A stretch of DNA of 64,000 nucleotides from Amycolatopsis sp. A133 (GTDB lineage Bacteria; Actinomycetota; Actinomycetes; Mycobacteriales; Pseudonocardiaceae): positions 124,001 through 188,000 of the forward strand of contig NZ_JAVHJU010000061.1 in NCBI RefSeq assembly GCF_031082405.1. Reading direction: 5' to 3'. Of the stretch, positions 49,895 to 58,684 are shown one piece after another (the stretch's first letter is position 1; each line of letters opens with the position of its first letter). Both the position numbers and the translations under genes were made by a program. The notes under the pieces are model-generated. The model was not told the origin of the DNA and did no database searches. It saw only the letters and a program-made list of their open reading frames with translations.

Positions 49895-50839
49895 GTGCCG
49901 GACACCCGTGAACCGGTGACCGCCCGTCCGGCCGCGCGAGCGCCCGGCCGGGCGGGACGACGGCGGCCGCACCTGCTCGCGTGGGCGTTCCTCCTGCCGC
50001 TCGTCGCCTACCTCGTGCTGTGCTACGGCTATCCGCTGGCGACGAACCTCGATCTCAGCCTCCGCAGCTACACCGTCCGCACCTTCGTCCACGGCGGGGC
50101 GCCGCTGGTGTGGTTCGACAACTACGCAGGAGTGTTCGCCGATCCGACGTTCCGCACGGCGCTGCTCAACACCTTCGTCTTCACCGCCGCGTCGCTGCTC
50201 TTCCAGTACGGCATCGGCCTGGCGATGGCGGTGTTCTTCGCCCGGAACTTCCGCTTGGGCCCGACGTTGCGCGCGCTGTTCCTGGTGCCGTGGCTGCTGC
50301 CCCTGATCGTGTCCGGCTCGACCTGGGCGTGGCTGCTCAACAGCGAGTCCGGCGTGGTCAACTCCGTGCTGGGCTGGTTCGGGGCCGGCCGGATCGACTG
50401 GCTGACGTCGCCGTCGTGGTCCCTGGTCTCGGTGATCGTCGCCAACATCTGGATCGGCGTGCCGTTCAACCTCGTGGTGCTGCACAGCGGCCTGCAGAAC
50501 ATCCCGGCCGAGGTGGACGAGGCGGCGTCGCTCGACGGCGCCGGGGCGTGGCAGCGGTTCCGGCACGTCACCTTCCCGCTCCTGCGGCCGGTCTCGGCGA
50601 TCACCCTGCTGCTGGGGCTGGTCTACACGCTGAAGGTGTTCGACGTCATCTGGATCATGACCAGGGGCGGCCCCGGCGGCTCGTCGACCACCCTGGCGAC
50701 CTGGTCCTACCAGCTCGGGTTCGGCAGCACGCTCCCGCGGTTCGGGCCCAGCGCGGCCGTGGGCAACGTGCTCATCCTGCTGGCGCTGGCCGCCGGGCTG
50801 CTCTACATCCGCGCGCAGCGCAGGCAGGGGGAAGGGTGA
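49895..50839 (+). CDS. ABC sugar permease, MalF/UgpA type
   Basis: A 314-residue inner-membrane protein from GTG 49895 (GTG 49916 is an alternative). It has six helices, beginning LLAWAFLLPLVAYLVLCYGY. The EAA loop reads VDEAASLDGAGAWQRFRHVT, the coupling motif contacting the ATPase. It pairs with the next permease. The N-terminal 25 residues are arginine-rich and cytoplasmic. Confidence 0.93.
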   Translation: MPDTREPVTARPAARAPGRAGRRRPHLLAWAFLLPLVAYLVLCYGYPLATNLDLSLRSYTVRTFVHGGAPLVWFDNYAGVFADPTFRTALLNTFVFTAASLLFQYGIGLAMAVFFARNFRLGPTLRALFLVPWLLPLIVSGSTWAWLLNSESGVVNSVLGWFGAGRIDWLTSPSWSLVSVIVANIWIGVPFNLVVLHSGLQNIPAEVDEAASLDGAGAWQRFRHVTFPLLRPVSAITLLLGLVYTLKVFDVIWIMTRGGPGGSSTTLATWSYQLGFGSTLPRFGPSAAVGNVLILLALAAGLLYIRAQRRQGEG

Positions 50840-51645
50840 TCCGCCGCTGGCGCACCGCGGTGGGGCTGGTCCTCACCGCCGTGATGCTGTTCCCCGTCTA
50901 CTGGATGGTCAACGTGTCGCTGACCCCGGCCGGGCGGATGCGCAAGTCGCCGCCCGACTGGTTCCCCGCCGCGCCGACGTTCGAAGGCTACGAGCGGGTC
51001 CTGCACGAGCAGCTCCCGTACTTCGCCACCAGCCTGTTCGTCGCGCTCGGGACGGTGGCGCTGACGCTGGCCCTGGCCGCGCCGTCGGCGTACGCGCTGG
51101 CGAAGCTCCGCCCGCGGGGCCACCGGGCGCTGGGCTTCGTGCTGCTCGTCGCCCAGATGATCCCGGGCATCATCATGGCGCTGGGTTTCTACGGCAGCTA
51201 CGTCACGTTGGGCATCACGAACACGGCCTGGGGGCTGGTCCTCGCCGATTCGACGATCGCCGTGCCGTTCGCCGTGCTCATCCTCACCTCCTTCATGGCT
51301 TCGGTGCCGGACGAACTCGTCCAGGCGGCCACGATCGACGGCGCGGGCGCGGTCCGGGCGTTCTGGTCGGTGGTGCTGCCCGCGAGCCGCAACGGCGTCG
51401 TGACGGCTGGGCTGTTTTCGTTCCTGTGGGCCTGGTCGGACTTCGTCTTCGCGGCGACGCTCGACGGCGGTGGCTCGATGCGGCCGCTGACCCTGGGCAT
51501 CTACCGCTACATCGGCAACAACAACCAGGAGTGGAACTCCATCATGGCGACGGCGGTGGTCGCCTCCGTGCCGGCCGCCGTGCTCCTCGTGCTGGCGCAG
51601 CGGTTCGTCGCCGCCGGCGTCACCGCGGGCGCCGTCAAGGATTGA
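50836..51645 (+). CDS. ABC sugar permease, MalG/UgpE type
   Basis: A 269-residue permease from GTG 50836, overlapping the previous stop (GTGA). It has six helices and the EAA loop PDELVQAATIDGAGAVRAFW then SVVLPASRNG. Residues LFPVYWMVNVSLTP mark its first helix, typical of MalG-type proteins. It completes the CUT1 channel with the preceding protein. Shared use of an external ATPase (MsiK type) is inference from the absence of one here. Confidence 0.93.
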   Translation: MIRRWRTAVGLVLTAVMLFPVYWMVNVSLTPAGRMRKSPPDWFPAAPTFEGYERVLHEQLPYFATSLFVALGTVALTLALAAPSAYALAKLRPRGHRALGFVLLVAQMIPGIIMALGFYGSYVTLGITNTAWGLVLADSTIAVPFAVLILTSFMASVPDELVQAATIDGAGAVRAFWSVVLPASRNGVVTAGLFSFLWAWSDFVFAATLDGGGSMRPLTLGIYRYIGNNNQEWNSIMATAVVASVPAAVLLVLAQRFVAAGVTAGAVKD

Positions 51646-51670
51646 GCGCTTCCCGGAAAGGACGGCCCCT

Positions 51671-53401
51671 GTGCCCACGGGCGAATTTTCGCTGCGGGAG
51701 ATTCCCTTCAGCTACCCGGGATCGTGGTTCGACGTCTCCCCGGTGGTCGCCGAAGCCACCTACGCGGACGACCTGCACCTCGTGTCCCACCGCCACGGCA
51801 TGCACGCCGTCCTGGCGCTGGTCCCCGAAAGCGGCGGGGAGCCCGCGGCGGTCCCGGCCGGTGCCACGCCGTCCGAACTCACCTGGGGCACCGGCGACCG
51901 GCGGATCCGGGCGGCGTTCGCGGCGCCGGAAGCGCTCCGGATCACCGGGCGCGGCCTGGCCTTGCGGATCCGCGCGGCGGAACCCACCCTGACCCCGTTC
52001 ACCGGCACGTACTTCTTCGCCGACCCGGTCGACGGCTCGGCCGTCTTCACCTCCTACGAGACCGGCCACCGCTACCGGGTCACCGTCCTTTCCGGACACG
52101 CGCGGCACGTCGGCGCCGAAGCGCTCGGCACGGCCGAGCGGGCCGTCGTCGTGAGCGGCGACGCCTGGGAGGTGGTGCTCGAGGAACTTCCCGGTGCCCG
52201 CGAGCCGTACGTGCCGGCGTCGGCGTTCGACGACGTGGCCGCCGCCGCCCGGACCGACTTCGCAGCTTTCGCTGATTCAGTTGCGCCGTGGCGCAGCGAG
52301 CGGACCCCGGCGGCCGAGCTCGCGTGTTACGTGCTCTGGTCGGCCGTCGTGGCGCCCGCCGGGTTCGTCGGGCGTCCCGCCGTGCTGATGTCGAAGCACT
52401 GGATGGACAAGGTGTGGAGCTGGGACCACTGCTTCACCGCCCTCGCCTTGGCCGGTGGGCGGCCCGAGCTGGCCTGGCACCAGTTCCAGGTCGTCTTCGA
52501 CCACCAGGACGACCGGGGCGCGCTGCCCGACTCGGTCACCCACGCCGAGGTGCTGCGCAACTTCGTCAAGCCGCCCGTCCACGGCTGGGCACTGAGCCGC
52601 CTGCGCGACCGCCTCCCGGGCGGCCTGCCCGAAGCCGAGCGCGGCTCGGTCTACCGGCAGCTGGCGGCGTGGACGACGTTCTGGCTCGAGCACCGCCGCG
52701 TTCCGGGCGGGCCGTTCGCGCACTACGAACACGGGAACGACAGCGGCTGGGACAATGCGACGCCGTTCGCCGGGCAGCGGCTCGTGCAGACGCCCGACCT
52801 CGCCGCGTTCCTGGTGCTGCAGCTGAAGGAACTGGCCGTCCTGGCCACCGAGCAGGGTGATCCCGCCGCCGCGGCGCGGTGGCACGCCGAGGCGGAGAAG
52901 ATGCTCGCGTCGCTGCTGGGCGAGCTCTGGGACGGCACGAGGTTCGTCAGCCGCTCGGCCACGACCGGTGCGGTCCACGCCGGGGCGAGCCTGCTCGAGC
53001 TGATGCCGGTCGTGCTCGGCGAACACCTGCCGCCGCACGTCCGGGACGAGGTCGTGGCGGGGCTCGAGGAGCACCTCACCGACATCGGGCTGGCCACCGA
53101 GCTGCCGACGTCGGCGTGCTACGAGGCGGACGGCTACTGGCGCGGGCCGGTGTGGGCGCCCGTCACGGTGCTGGTCGAAGACGGTCTCCGCCGGGCCGGC
53201 GCGGCCGGGCTCGCCGACCGGGTCGGCGCCCGGTTCCGCGCGGTGTGCGAGAAGTCCGGCTTCGCCGAGAACTTCGACGCGTTGACCGGCGAAGGCCTGC
53301 GCGACCGCGCGTACACCTGGACGGCCGCCGCCTACCTCCTGCTCGCCGGCGACGCCGAACGCCGTGCGTCGAATCGCATCGACGATGGTGAATTCCGCTG
53401 A
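51671..53401 (+). CDS. Cytoplasmic GH63-like (alpha/alpha)6 glycosidase
   Basis: A 576-residue protein from GTG 51671. The N-terminal 170 residues form a beta domain. The (alpha/alpha)6 part has LMSKHWMDKVWSWDHCFTAL, YEHGNDSGWDNATPF and GPVWAPVTVLVEDGL, matching the clan GH-G family GH63/MGH1-like pattern with the acid Asp in NDSGWDN. No signal peptide, so it acts inside the cell on the oligosaccharide imported by the preceding transporter. Linkage specificity is unknown; alpha-glucoside, mannosylglycerate-like or xyloglucan-derived oligomers are all possible. Confidence 0.88.
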   Translation: MPTGEFSLREIPFSYPGSWFDVSPVVAEATYADDLHLVSHRHGMHAVLALVPESGGEPAAVPAGATPSELTWGTGDRRIRAAFAAPEALRITGRGLALRIRAAEPTLTPFTGTYFFADPVDGSAVFTSYETGHRYRVTVLSGHARHVGAEALGTAERAVVVSGDAWEVVLEELPGAREPYVPASAFDDVAAAARTDFAAFADSVAPWRSERTPAAELACYVLWSAVVAPAGFVGRPAVLMSKHWMDKVWSWDHCFTALALAGGRPELAWHQFQVVFDHQDDRGALPDSVTHAEVLRNFVKPPVHGWALSRLRDRLPGGLPEAERGSVYRQLAAWTTFWLEHRRVPGGPFAHYEHGNDSGWDNATPFAGQRLVQTPDLAAFLVLQLKELAVLATEQGDPAAAARWHAEAEKMLASLLGELWDGTRFVSRSATTGAVHAGASLLELMPVVLGEHLPPHVRDEVVAGLEEHLTDIGLATELPTSACYEADGYWRGPVWAPVTVLVEDGLRRAGAAGLADRVGARFRAVCEKSGFAENFDALTGEGLRDRAYTWTAAAYLLLAGDAERRASNRIDDGEFR

Positions 53402-53603
53402 CCCGCCGGTCGGACGCGGAATCCGGCTTCTCTTCGAAGGAATCGACAACCGGGTTCGTATCGAAATCATCGACGCAATATTTCCGCCGTGGTCGTCGAT
53501 GCTGGTCGAATGCGGGTAACTCACCCACCGTATCTTGACCGGCACACAATTCGCCTGCGATAGTCGTCCCACTCCCGTTCACCCGCCTGGCGGGAAATGC
53601 GTC

Positions 53604-53619
53604 GTCGAAACGATTCGAC
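53604..53619. promoter_or_regulatory. Operator-like palindrome before GH12 gene
   Basis: GTCGAA-ACGA-TTCGAC keeps both 6-base arms of the LacI operator (GTCGAACCGGTTCGAC) with a changed centre, 29 bases before the GH12 start. The 53380-53500 stretch holds more TCGA-rich repeats. Confidence 0.55.
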
Positions 53620-53647
53620 ACCGGATCCATCGGGAAAGGACAAAATC

Positions 53648-54340
53648 ATGCACAACGTCGTGCGTTCCTTGCTCGTCTCACTGACCGCGGCCGCCGTGGT
53701 GGCGACCACCGCCGGGGTGGCCGAAGCGGCCACCTGGTCGTCGTCGGACAAGTGGGCGACGTGGTCCAACGGCGGGTACACCGTCCGCAACGACGTCTGG
53801 GGCAGCGGCGCCGGCCCGCAGACCATCTGGGCGAACTCCTACGGCAACTGGGGAGTGTGGGCGAACCACCCGAACACCGGCGGGGTCAAATCGTACCCGC
53901 ACTCGGCGAAGAACGTCGGCCGCACGCTCAGCTCGCTGCGGCAGGTTTCCAGCAGTTTCAACGTGAGCCGCCCGGGCAGCGGCGCCTACGAGACGGCGTA
54001 CGACATCTGGGCGAACAACAACGCCTACGAGATCATGCTGTGGGTCAACAAGCAGGGCGCGGTCGGCCCGCTGGGCAGCAAGCAGACAACGGTGAGCGTG
54101 GGCGGGCACACCTGGGACGTCTACAAGGGATCGAACGGCTCGAACGCGGTGTTTTCGTTCCTGCGCACGTCGAACACCAACGCGGGCACGGTCGACGTCC
54201 TCGCGGTGCTGAACTGGATCAAGGCCCGCGGCTGGTTCGGCGACGTGACACTGGGCGAGGTGCAATTCGGCTTCGAGATCACGTCGTCTTCGGGTGGGCT
54301 GAACTTCACGTCCAACAGCTATTCCGTCTCCGCTTCCTGA
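53648..54340 (+). CDS. Secreted GH12 endoglucanase/xyloglucanase
   Basis: A 230-residue exported enzyme. The signal peptide ends VAEA|ATW. The GH12 jelly roll has YDIWANNNAYEIMLWVNKQG (nucleophile Glu) and TLGEVQFGFEITSSSGGLNF (acid/base Glu). It cuts beta-1,4-glucan or xyloglucan; no binding module is attached. GGAAAGGAC precedes ATG 53648, and an operator-like palindrome upstream suggests membership in the LacI regulon. Xyloglucan oligomers released here could be imported by the adjacent transporter. Confidence 0.93.
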   Translation: MHNVVRSLLVSLTAAAVVATTAGVAEAATWSSSDKWATWSNGGYTVRNDVWGSGAGPQTIWANSYGNWGVWANHPNTGGVKSYPHSAKNVGRTLSSLRQVSSSFNVSRPGSGAYETAYDIWANNNAYEIMLWVNKQGAVGPLGSKQTTVSVGGHTWDVYKGSNGSNAVFSFLRTSNTNAGTVDVLAVLNWIKARGWFGDVTLGEVQFGFEITSSSGGLNFTSNSYSVSAS

Positions 54341-54497
54341 CCGGTCACCGGCCCGGTTCCGCGGCGGCGTTGTTCAAGCGCTGGATCGTGTTCGGGTTGC
54401 TGTCCTCGCGCGGCAGGCTCCACGGCAGCCGTTCGCGCCGACCCGGCTGCGCCGTCGGGCGGGGAGACGTCGTCTGCGACGCAGTAGGCTGAGGCGA

Positions 54498-55700
54498 ATG
54501 AGCGTGGTACCCACCCCGGAGCCCTCGATGGTCGAAACCCGGCACCAGACGCGGTTGCTCACCCTGCTCCGGGACGAGGGCCCGATGTCGCGGGTCGAAC
54601 TCGGAGAGCGGCTGGAGCTGCCGCGCGCCCGGGTCGGGGCCGAGGTGGCCCGGCTCGCCGAGGTGGGCCTCGTCGAGGCCGCGGGGCCCTCGGCCAGCCG
54701 GGGCGGGCGGCGGTCGACGCTGGTCCGGCTCGCGGGTGAGCTGCGGGTGGTCGCGGTGGACGTCGGTGCGACGTCGGTCGGCGTTGCGGTCACCGATGCT
54801 TCGTGCGAGGTGCTCGCGCACGCCGTCGAGGACTGCGATGTGCGGCAGGGGCCGCACCCGGTGCTGCGGCGGGTCGCCGAGCTGGCGGCGAAGGTCCGGG
54901 ACCAGGCGCCCGGCCGGCTCGTCGCGGCGGGCATCGGGCTGCCCGGGCCGGTCAGCTTCGCCGAGGGGATGGCCGTCGCGCCGCCGATCATGCCCGGCTG
55001 GGACCGGTTCAGCGTGCGCGACCACCTCGGCGGGCTGTGGGGCTGCCCGGTCGCGGTGGACAACGACGTCAACGCGATGGCGCTCGGCGAACGGCACGCC
55101 GGGGTCGCGCGGTCCACCGACGACCTGATGTTCGTCAAGATCGGCACCGGGATCGGCTGCGGGATCGTGCTCGGCGGCAAGGTCTACCGCGGGGTCGCGG
55201 GCACGGCGGGCGACATCGGGCACATCCGGCTCGACGACTTCGGCCCGACCTGCGCCTGCGGCGAGGTCGGCTGCCTGGAGGCCTACTTCGGCGGGGCCGC
55301 GCTGGCCCGTGACGGGCTCGCCCTGGCCCGCAGCGGCCGATCGGTGCACCTGGCCGAGGCCGCCGCCGAACGCGGGGCGGTCACGGCCCGCGACGTCGGC
55401 CAGGCCGCCGCGGCCGGCGACTTCGGCGCGGTCAACCTCATCCGCGACGGCGGACGGCGGCTCGGCCAGGTCATCGCCTCGCTGGTCTGCTTCATCAACC
55501 CCGGGATGGTGGTGATCGGTGGCGGCGTGGCGCAGCTCGGGCACCAGCTGCTCGCCGAGGTGCGCAGCGCGGTGTACCGGCGCTCGCTGCCGCTGGCCAC
55601 GGGGAACCTCCCGATCGTGCTGTCCGAACTGGGCGAGACGGCCGGCGTGATCGGCGCCGCCTGGTCGGCGACGGACCGGGCCTTCACGCTCAGCAGCTGA
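54498..55700 (+). CDS. ROK family regulator/sugar kinase-like protein
   Basis: A 400-residue protein. The N-terminal winged helix (LLTLLRDEGPMSRVELGERL and PRARVGAEVARL) precedes a ROK domain with VDVGATSVGVAV, VDNDVNAMALGERHAG, GTAGDIGHI and the zinc motif CACGEVGCLEAYF. Kinase activity is not excluded, but the DNA-binding domain argues for a transcriptional repressor such as NagC or XylR. It is probably monocistronic; it follows the GH12 gene by 157 bases and precedes the second ROK gene. Confidence 0.9.
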   Translation: MSVVPTPEPSMVETRHQTRLLTLLRDEGPMSRVELGERLELPRARVGAEVARLAEVGLVEAAGPSASRGGRRSTLVRLAGELRVVAVDVGATSVGVAVTDASCEVLAHAVEDCDVRQGPHPVLRRVAELAAKVRDQAPGRLVAAGIGLPGPVSFAEGMAVAPPIMPGWDRFSVRDHLGGLWGCPVAVDNDVNAMALGERHAGVARSTDDLMFVKIGTGIGCGIVLGGKVYRGVAGTAGDIGHIRLDDFGPTCACGEVGCLEAYFGGAALARDGLALARSGRSVHLAEAAAERGAVTARDVGQAAAAGDFGAVNLIRDGGRRLGQVIASLVCFINPGMVVIGGGVAQLGHQLLAEVRSAVYRRSLPLATGNLPIVLSELGETAGVIGAAWSATDRAFTLSS

Positions 55701-55755
55701 AGCCCTGTCTCACGTTGAGTTGCCGAACAACTTCTCTTCGTAACGTTTGAACCGC

Positions 55756-55788
55756 ACAGACTTTTGCACGCTTGAATCGAAAGTCTGT
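55756..55788. promoter_or_regulatory. Inverted repeat upstream of second ROK operon
   Basis: ACAGACTTT and AAAGTCTGT are perfect 9-base arms 15 bases apart, 136 bases before GTG 55924, in a low-G+C patch that also has repeats ACGTTTGAACCG and ACGCTTGAATCG. It is a likely ROK operator or promoter. Confidence 0.5.
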
Positions 55789-55923
55789 CCGGTTTGGCAC
55801 GTCTATCCGGGTGAAAACCCGCCTAAACGCGCCGACATCACCTTGACGAGTGATGCCAGTCACCCTACTTTCGCTGCCTGAGCGACAAAGTGCGTTCAGT
55901 GCACAGCGGAAGATGGGGGCACC

Positions 55924-57111
55924 GTGGCCGTCACCGGAACGAGGCGAGCCGACTCGGCGAGCCCGCGTACGGCGAACCTGGCCGCGGTCCTGCGGGCGCT
56001 GCGCACCGGCCCGCTCTCGCGCACGCAGCTGGCGGCCCGCTGCGGGCTCGCGAAGTCGGCGGTGCCCGGCCTGCTCACCGATCTCGCCGTGCGCGGCCTG
56101 GTCCGGCCCGCCGGGGTGCTCCCCGGCAACGGACGGCCGAGCCGGCTGGTCGAGCTGCACGGCGAAGACGCGTACGCGCTGGCTCTGGGCATCGAGACCG
56201 ATCGGCTGACGGCGCTGGTCACCGACCTCTCCGGCCGGGTGCTGGCCGAGGAGTCCGAACCCGCCGACGTCGCCGCGCTCGGTCTGCAGAGAGGCATGGA
56301 CGAGCTCGCGCACCTGGCCCGCCGCGTGCTGCCCGGTCCACCGGTCGGGGTGGCGATCGCCGTGCCCGGGCTGGTCGATTCGGCCGCCGCCGTGCTCCGG
56401 CTGGCCCCCGCGCTGCGCTGGCGCGACGCCGAGGTAGCCGGCCTGCTCGCGGCCCGGCTGGACCTGCCGGCCGACGCCATCGCCGTGGACAACGACGCCA
56501 ACCTCGGCGCGCTCGCCGAGTCGGTCGCGGGCACCGGCACCGAGCTGTTCTACCTCGGCGGCGGGACGGCCGTCGGCGGCGGGTACGTCTCCGGCGGCAC
56601 GATCCGGCGTGGGGCCCGCGGCTTCGCGGGCGAGGTCGGGCACATCGCCGTCGACCCGTCCGGCGCCCGCTGCGCGTGCGGCCGGACGGGCTGCCTCGAG
56701 ACGAAGGCGACCCTGACCGCGGTCCTGCGCGCGGCCGCCGCCCCGGGCGACCCGCTGCACGACCCCGCGCCCGGCGTCGAAGGCCGCGTCGCGTTGCTCA
56801 AGGACCGCGTGCGCCACGGCGACCGGCGCGCGGCCACGGCGGTCCACGAACTCGGCGTCGCCCTGGGTGTCGCACTGTCCACTGTGGTCGACGTGCTCGA
56901 CCCGGACGTCGTCGTGCTCGGCGGCTACTTCGCGGAACTGGCGGAGTGGCTGGTCGAACCGGTCCGCGTCGAGCTCGCCGCCCGGCCGCTCGGCCAGGCC
57001 CGGGTCGTGCCGTCCGAGCTCGGTCTGAAAGCCCCGCTGCGGGGCGCCGCGCACCTGGCGGCCGAGCGGCTGTTCGCGAACCCGACGCTCGTCGAGGAGG
57101 CCACGGTATGA
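55924..57111 (+). CDS. ROK family repressor of the ribose-type ABC operon
   Basis: A 395-residue ROK regulator from GTG 55924 (GGGGG upstream). The winged helix reads VLRALRTGPLSRTQLAARCG then LAKSAVPGLLTDL. The ROK fold has LGIETDRLTALVTDLSGR, VDNDANLGALAESVAG, GFAGEVGHI and CACGRTGCLETKA. It is the first gene of the operon and its stop overlaps a 26-codon ORF (ATGA). It should sense the sugar carried by the downstream importer. Confidence 0.92.
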   Translation: MAVTGTRRADSASPRTANLAAVLRALRTGPLSRTQLAARCGLAKSAVPGLLTDLAVRGLVRPAGVLPGNGRPSRLVELHGEDAYALALGIETDRLTALVTDLSGRVLAEESEPADVAALGLQRGMDELAHLARRVLPGPPVGVAIAVPGLVDSAAAVLRLAPALRWRDAEVAGLLAARLDLPADAIAVDNDANLGALAESVAGTGTELFYLGGGTAVGGGYVSGGTIRRGARGFAGEVGHIAVDPSGARCACGRTGCLETKATLTAVLRAAAAPGDPLHDPAPGVEGRVALLKDRVRHGDRRAATAVHELGVALGVALSTVVDVLDPDVVVLGGYFAELAEWLVEPVRVELAARPLGQARVVPSELGLKAPLRGAAHLAAERLFANPTLVEEATV

Positions 57112-57188
57112 GTGAGCTTGCGAGTGAATCATTCAACACTGCGCTTCCGGCTCAGGCCGCACTGAGCGCCGGCGAGGTGTGCGCATGA
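57108..57188 (+). CDS. 26-residue ORF coupled on both sides
   Basis: ATG 57108 overlaps the ROK stop (ATGA), and its TGA 57188 overlaps the ATPase start (ATGA). The peptide begins MSELASESFNTALPAQAALS and ends AGEVCA. The mRNA segment 57149-57166 forms a GCTCAG/CTGAGC hairpin. It may couple translation between the two genes, encode a tiny peptide, or be part of a dispersed repeat. No ribosome site is evident apart from coupling. Confidence 0.4.
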   Translation: MSELASESFNTALPAQAALSAGEVCA

Positions 57189-58684
57189 GTCTGCTCTCCG
57201 TCCGCGGGATCGTGAAGAGCTTCCCGGGGGTGCGGGCCCTCGACGGCGTCGACCTCGACGTCGAACCCGGCGAGGTGCACTGCCTGCTCGGCCAGAACGG
57301 CGCCGGGAAGTCGACGCTCATCAAGGTCCTCTCCGGCGCGCACCGCCCGGACGCGGGGGAGCTCACGTGGGCCGGTGAGCGCGTCGACCTCGGGTCTCCG
57401 GTCGACGCCCTGCGCCTGGGCATCGCCACCATGTACCAGGAGCTCGACCTCGTGCCCGGGCTTTCGGTGGCGGACAACATCTTCCTCGGCCACGAACGCG
57501 CCCGCTTCGGGTTCACGCGGATCTCCCAGGCCCGTGCCGAGGCCGCCCGCCTGATGGCGCGGCTGGGGCACCCCGGCATCCGGCCGTCCACCGAGGTCGG
57601 GAAGCTCTCCGCCGCCGGGCAGCAGCTGGTCTCGATGGCCCGCGCGCTCGCCCACGACGCCCGGCTGCTCGTGATGGACGAACCCACCGCCGCGCTGGCC
57701 GGTGAGGAGGTCGACAACCTCTTCCGGATCGTCGGCGAGCTGACCGCCGACGGCGTCGCGGTCGTCTACATCTCCCACCGGCTCGAGGAACTGCGCCGGA
57801 TCGGGCACCGGGTGACCGTGCTCAAGGACGGCCGGACCGTCGGCACCGGCCTGGACGCCCGCACCACGCCGACCGCCGACCTGGTCGCGCTGATGGCCGG
57901 GCGCAAGGTGGAGACCGTCTTCGGGCCGCGCCACGACGGCCACGCCCGGCCGGAAACCGTGCTCGAAGTCGCGAACCTCGCCCGCGCCGGCGAGTTCGAG
58001 GACGTGAGCTTCAGCGTGCACGCCGGGGAGGTCGTCGGCATCGCCGGTTTGGTCGGCTCGGGACGCAGCGAACTGCTGGAGACGATCTTCGGGGCCCGCA
58101 AGGCCGACCGCGGCAGCGTCGCGGTGGACGGGAAAACCGTGCGGCCCGGCGATGTGCGCAACGCCGTCAAGGCGGGCATCGGCCTCGCGCCCGAAGAACG
58201 CAAGAGCCAGGGTCTGCTGCTGGACCTGCCGGTGGTGCACAACGTGACCCTGGCCAGCCTCGGCCGCTACGCGAAGCTCGGCTTCACCGAGCGCGCCAGG
58301 GAACTGGACGACGCCGGCGCGAGCCTGCGGCAGCTCGACCTGCGGCCCGCCGATCCGCGGCGGATCGTCCGCACGCTCTCCGGCGGCAACCAGCAGAAGG
58401 CCGTGCTCGCGCGGTGGCTGGTCCGCGGGTGCCGGGTGCTGCTGCTCGACGAGCCGACCCGCGGGGTCGACGTCGGTGCCCGGGCCGAGCTGTACCGGCT
58501 GATCGACGAGCTGGCCGCGACCGGCGTGGCGATCGTGCTGGTGTCCAGCGAAATTCCCGAGGTGCTCGGGCTGGCCGACCGGGTGCTGGTGCTGCGCGAG
58601 GGCCGCGTCCTCGCCGACCGGCGCTCCGCCGGGCTGACCGAGGCCGAGGTGCTCGACGTGATTCTCGAGGGGAGCGCGGCATGA
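57185..58684 (+). CDS. Sugar ABC importer ATPase with two nucleotide-binding domains (RbsA/XylG type)
   Basis: A 499-residue double ATPase from ATG 57185. The first domain has Walker A GQNGAGKSTLIKV, a signature LSAAGQQLVSMA and Walker B LLVMDEPTAAL. The second has degenerate GLVGSGRSELLE, signature LSGGNQQKAVLARWL and VLLLDEPTRGVDVG. This layout defines CUT2 importers for ribose, xylose and the like. It is coupled to the permease by an ATGA overlap and energises uptake by the following two proteins. Confidence 0.94.
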   Translation: MSLLSVRGIVKSFPGVRALDGVDLDVEPGEVHCLLGQNGAGKSTLIKVLSGAHRPDAGELTWAGERVDLGSPVDALRLGIATMYQELDLVPGLSVADNIFLGHERARFGFTRISQARAEAARLMARLGHPGIRPSTEVGKLSAAGQQLVSMARALAHDARLLVMDEPTAALAGEEVDNLFRIVGELTADGVAVVYISHRLEELRRIGHRVTVLKDGRTVGTGLDARTTPTADLVALMAGRKVETVFGPRHDGHARPETVLEVANLARAGEFEDVSFSVHAGEVVGIAGLVGSGRSELLETIFGARKADRGSVAVDGKTVRPGDVRNAVKAGIGLAPEERKSQGLLLDLPVVHNVTLASLGRYAKLGFTERARELDDAGASLRQLDLRPADPRRIVRTLSGGNQQKAVLARWLVRGCRVLLLDEPTRGVDVGARAELYRLIDELAATGVAIVLVSSEIPEVLGLADRVLVLREGRVLADRRSAGLTEAEVLDVILEGSAA

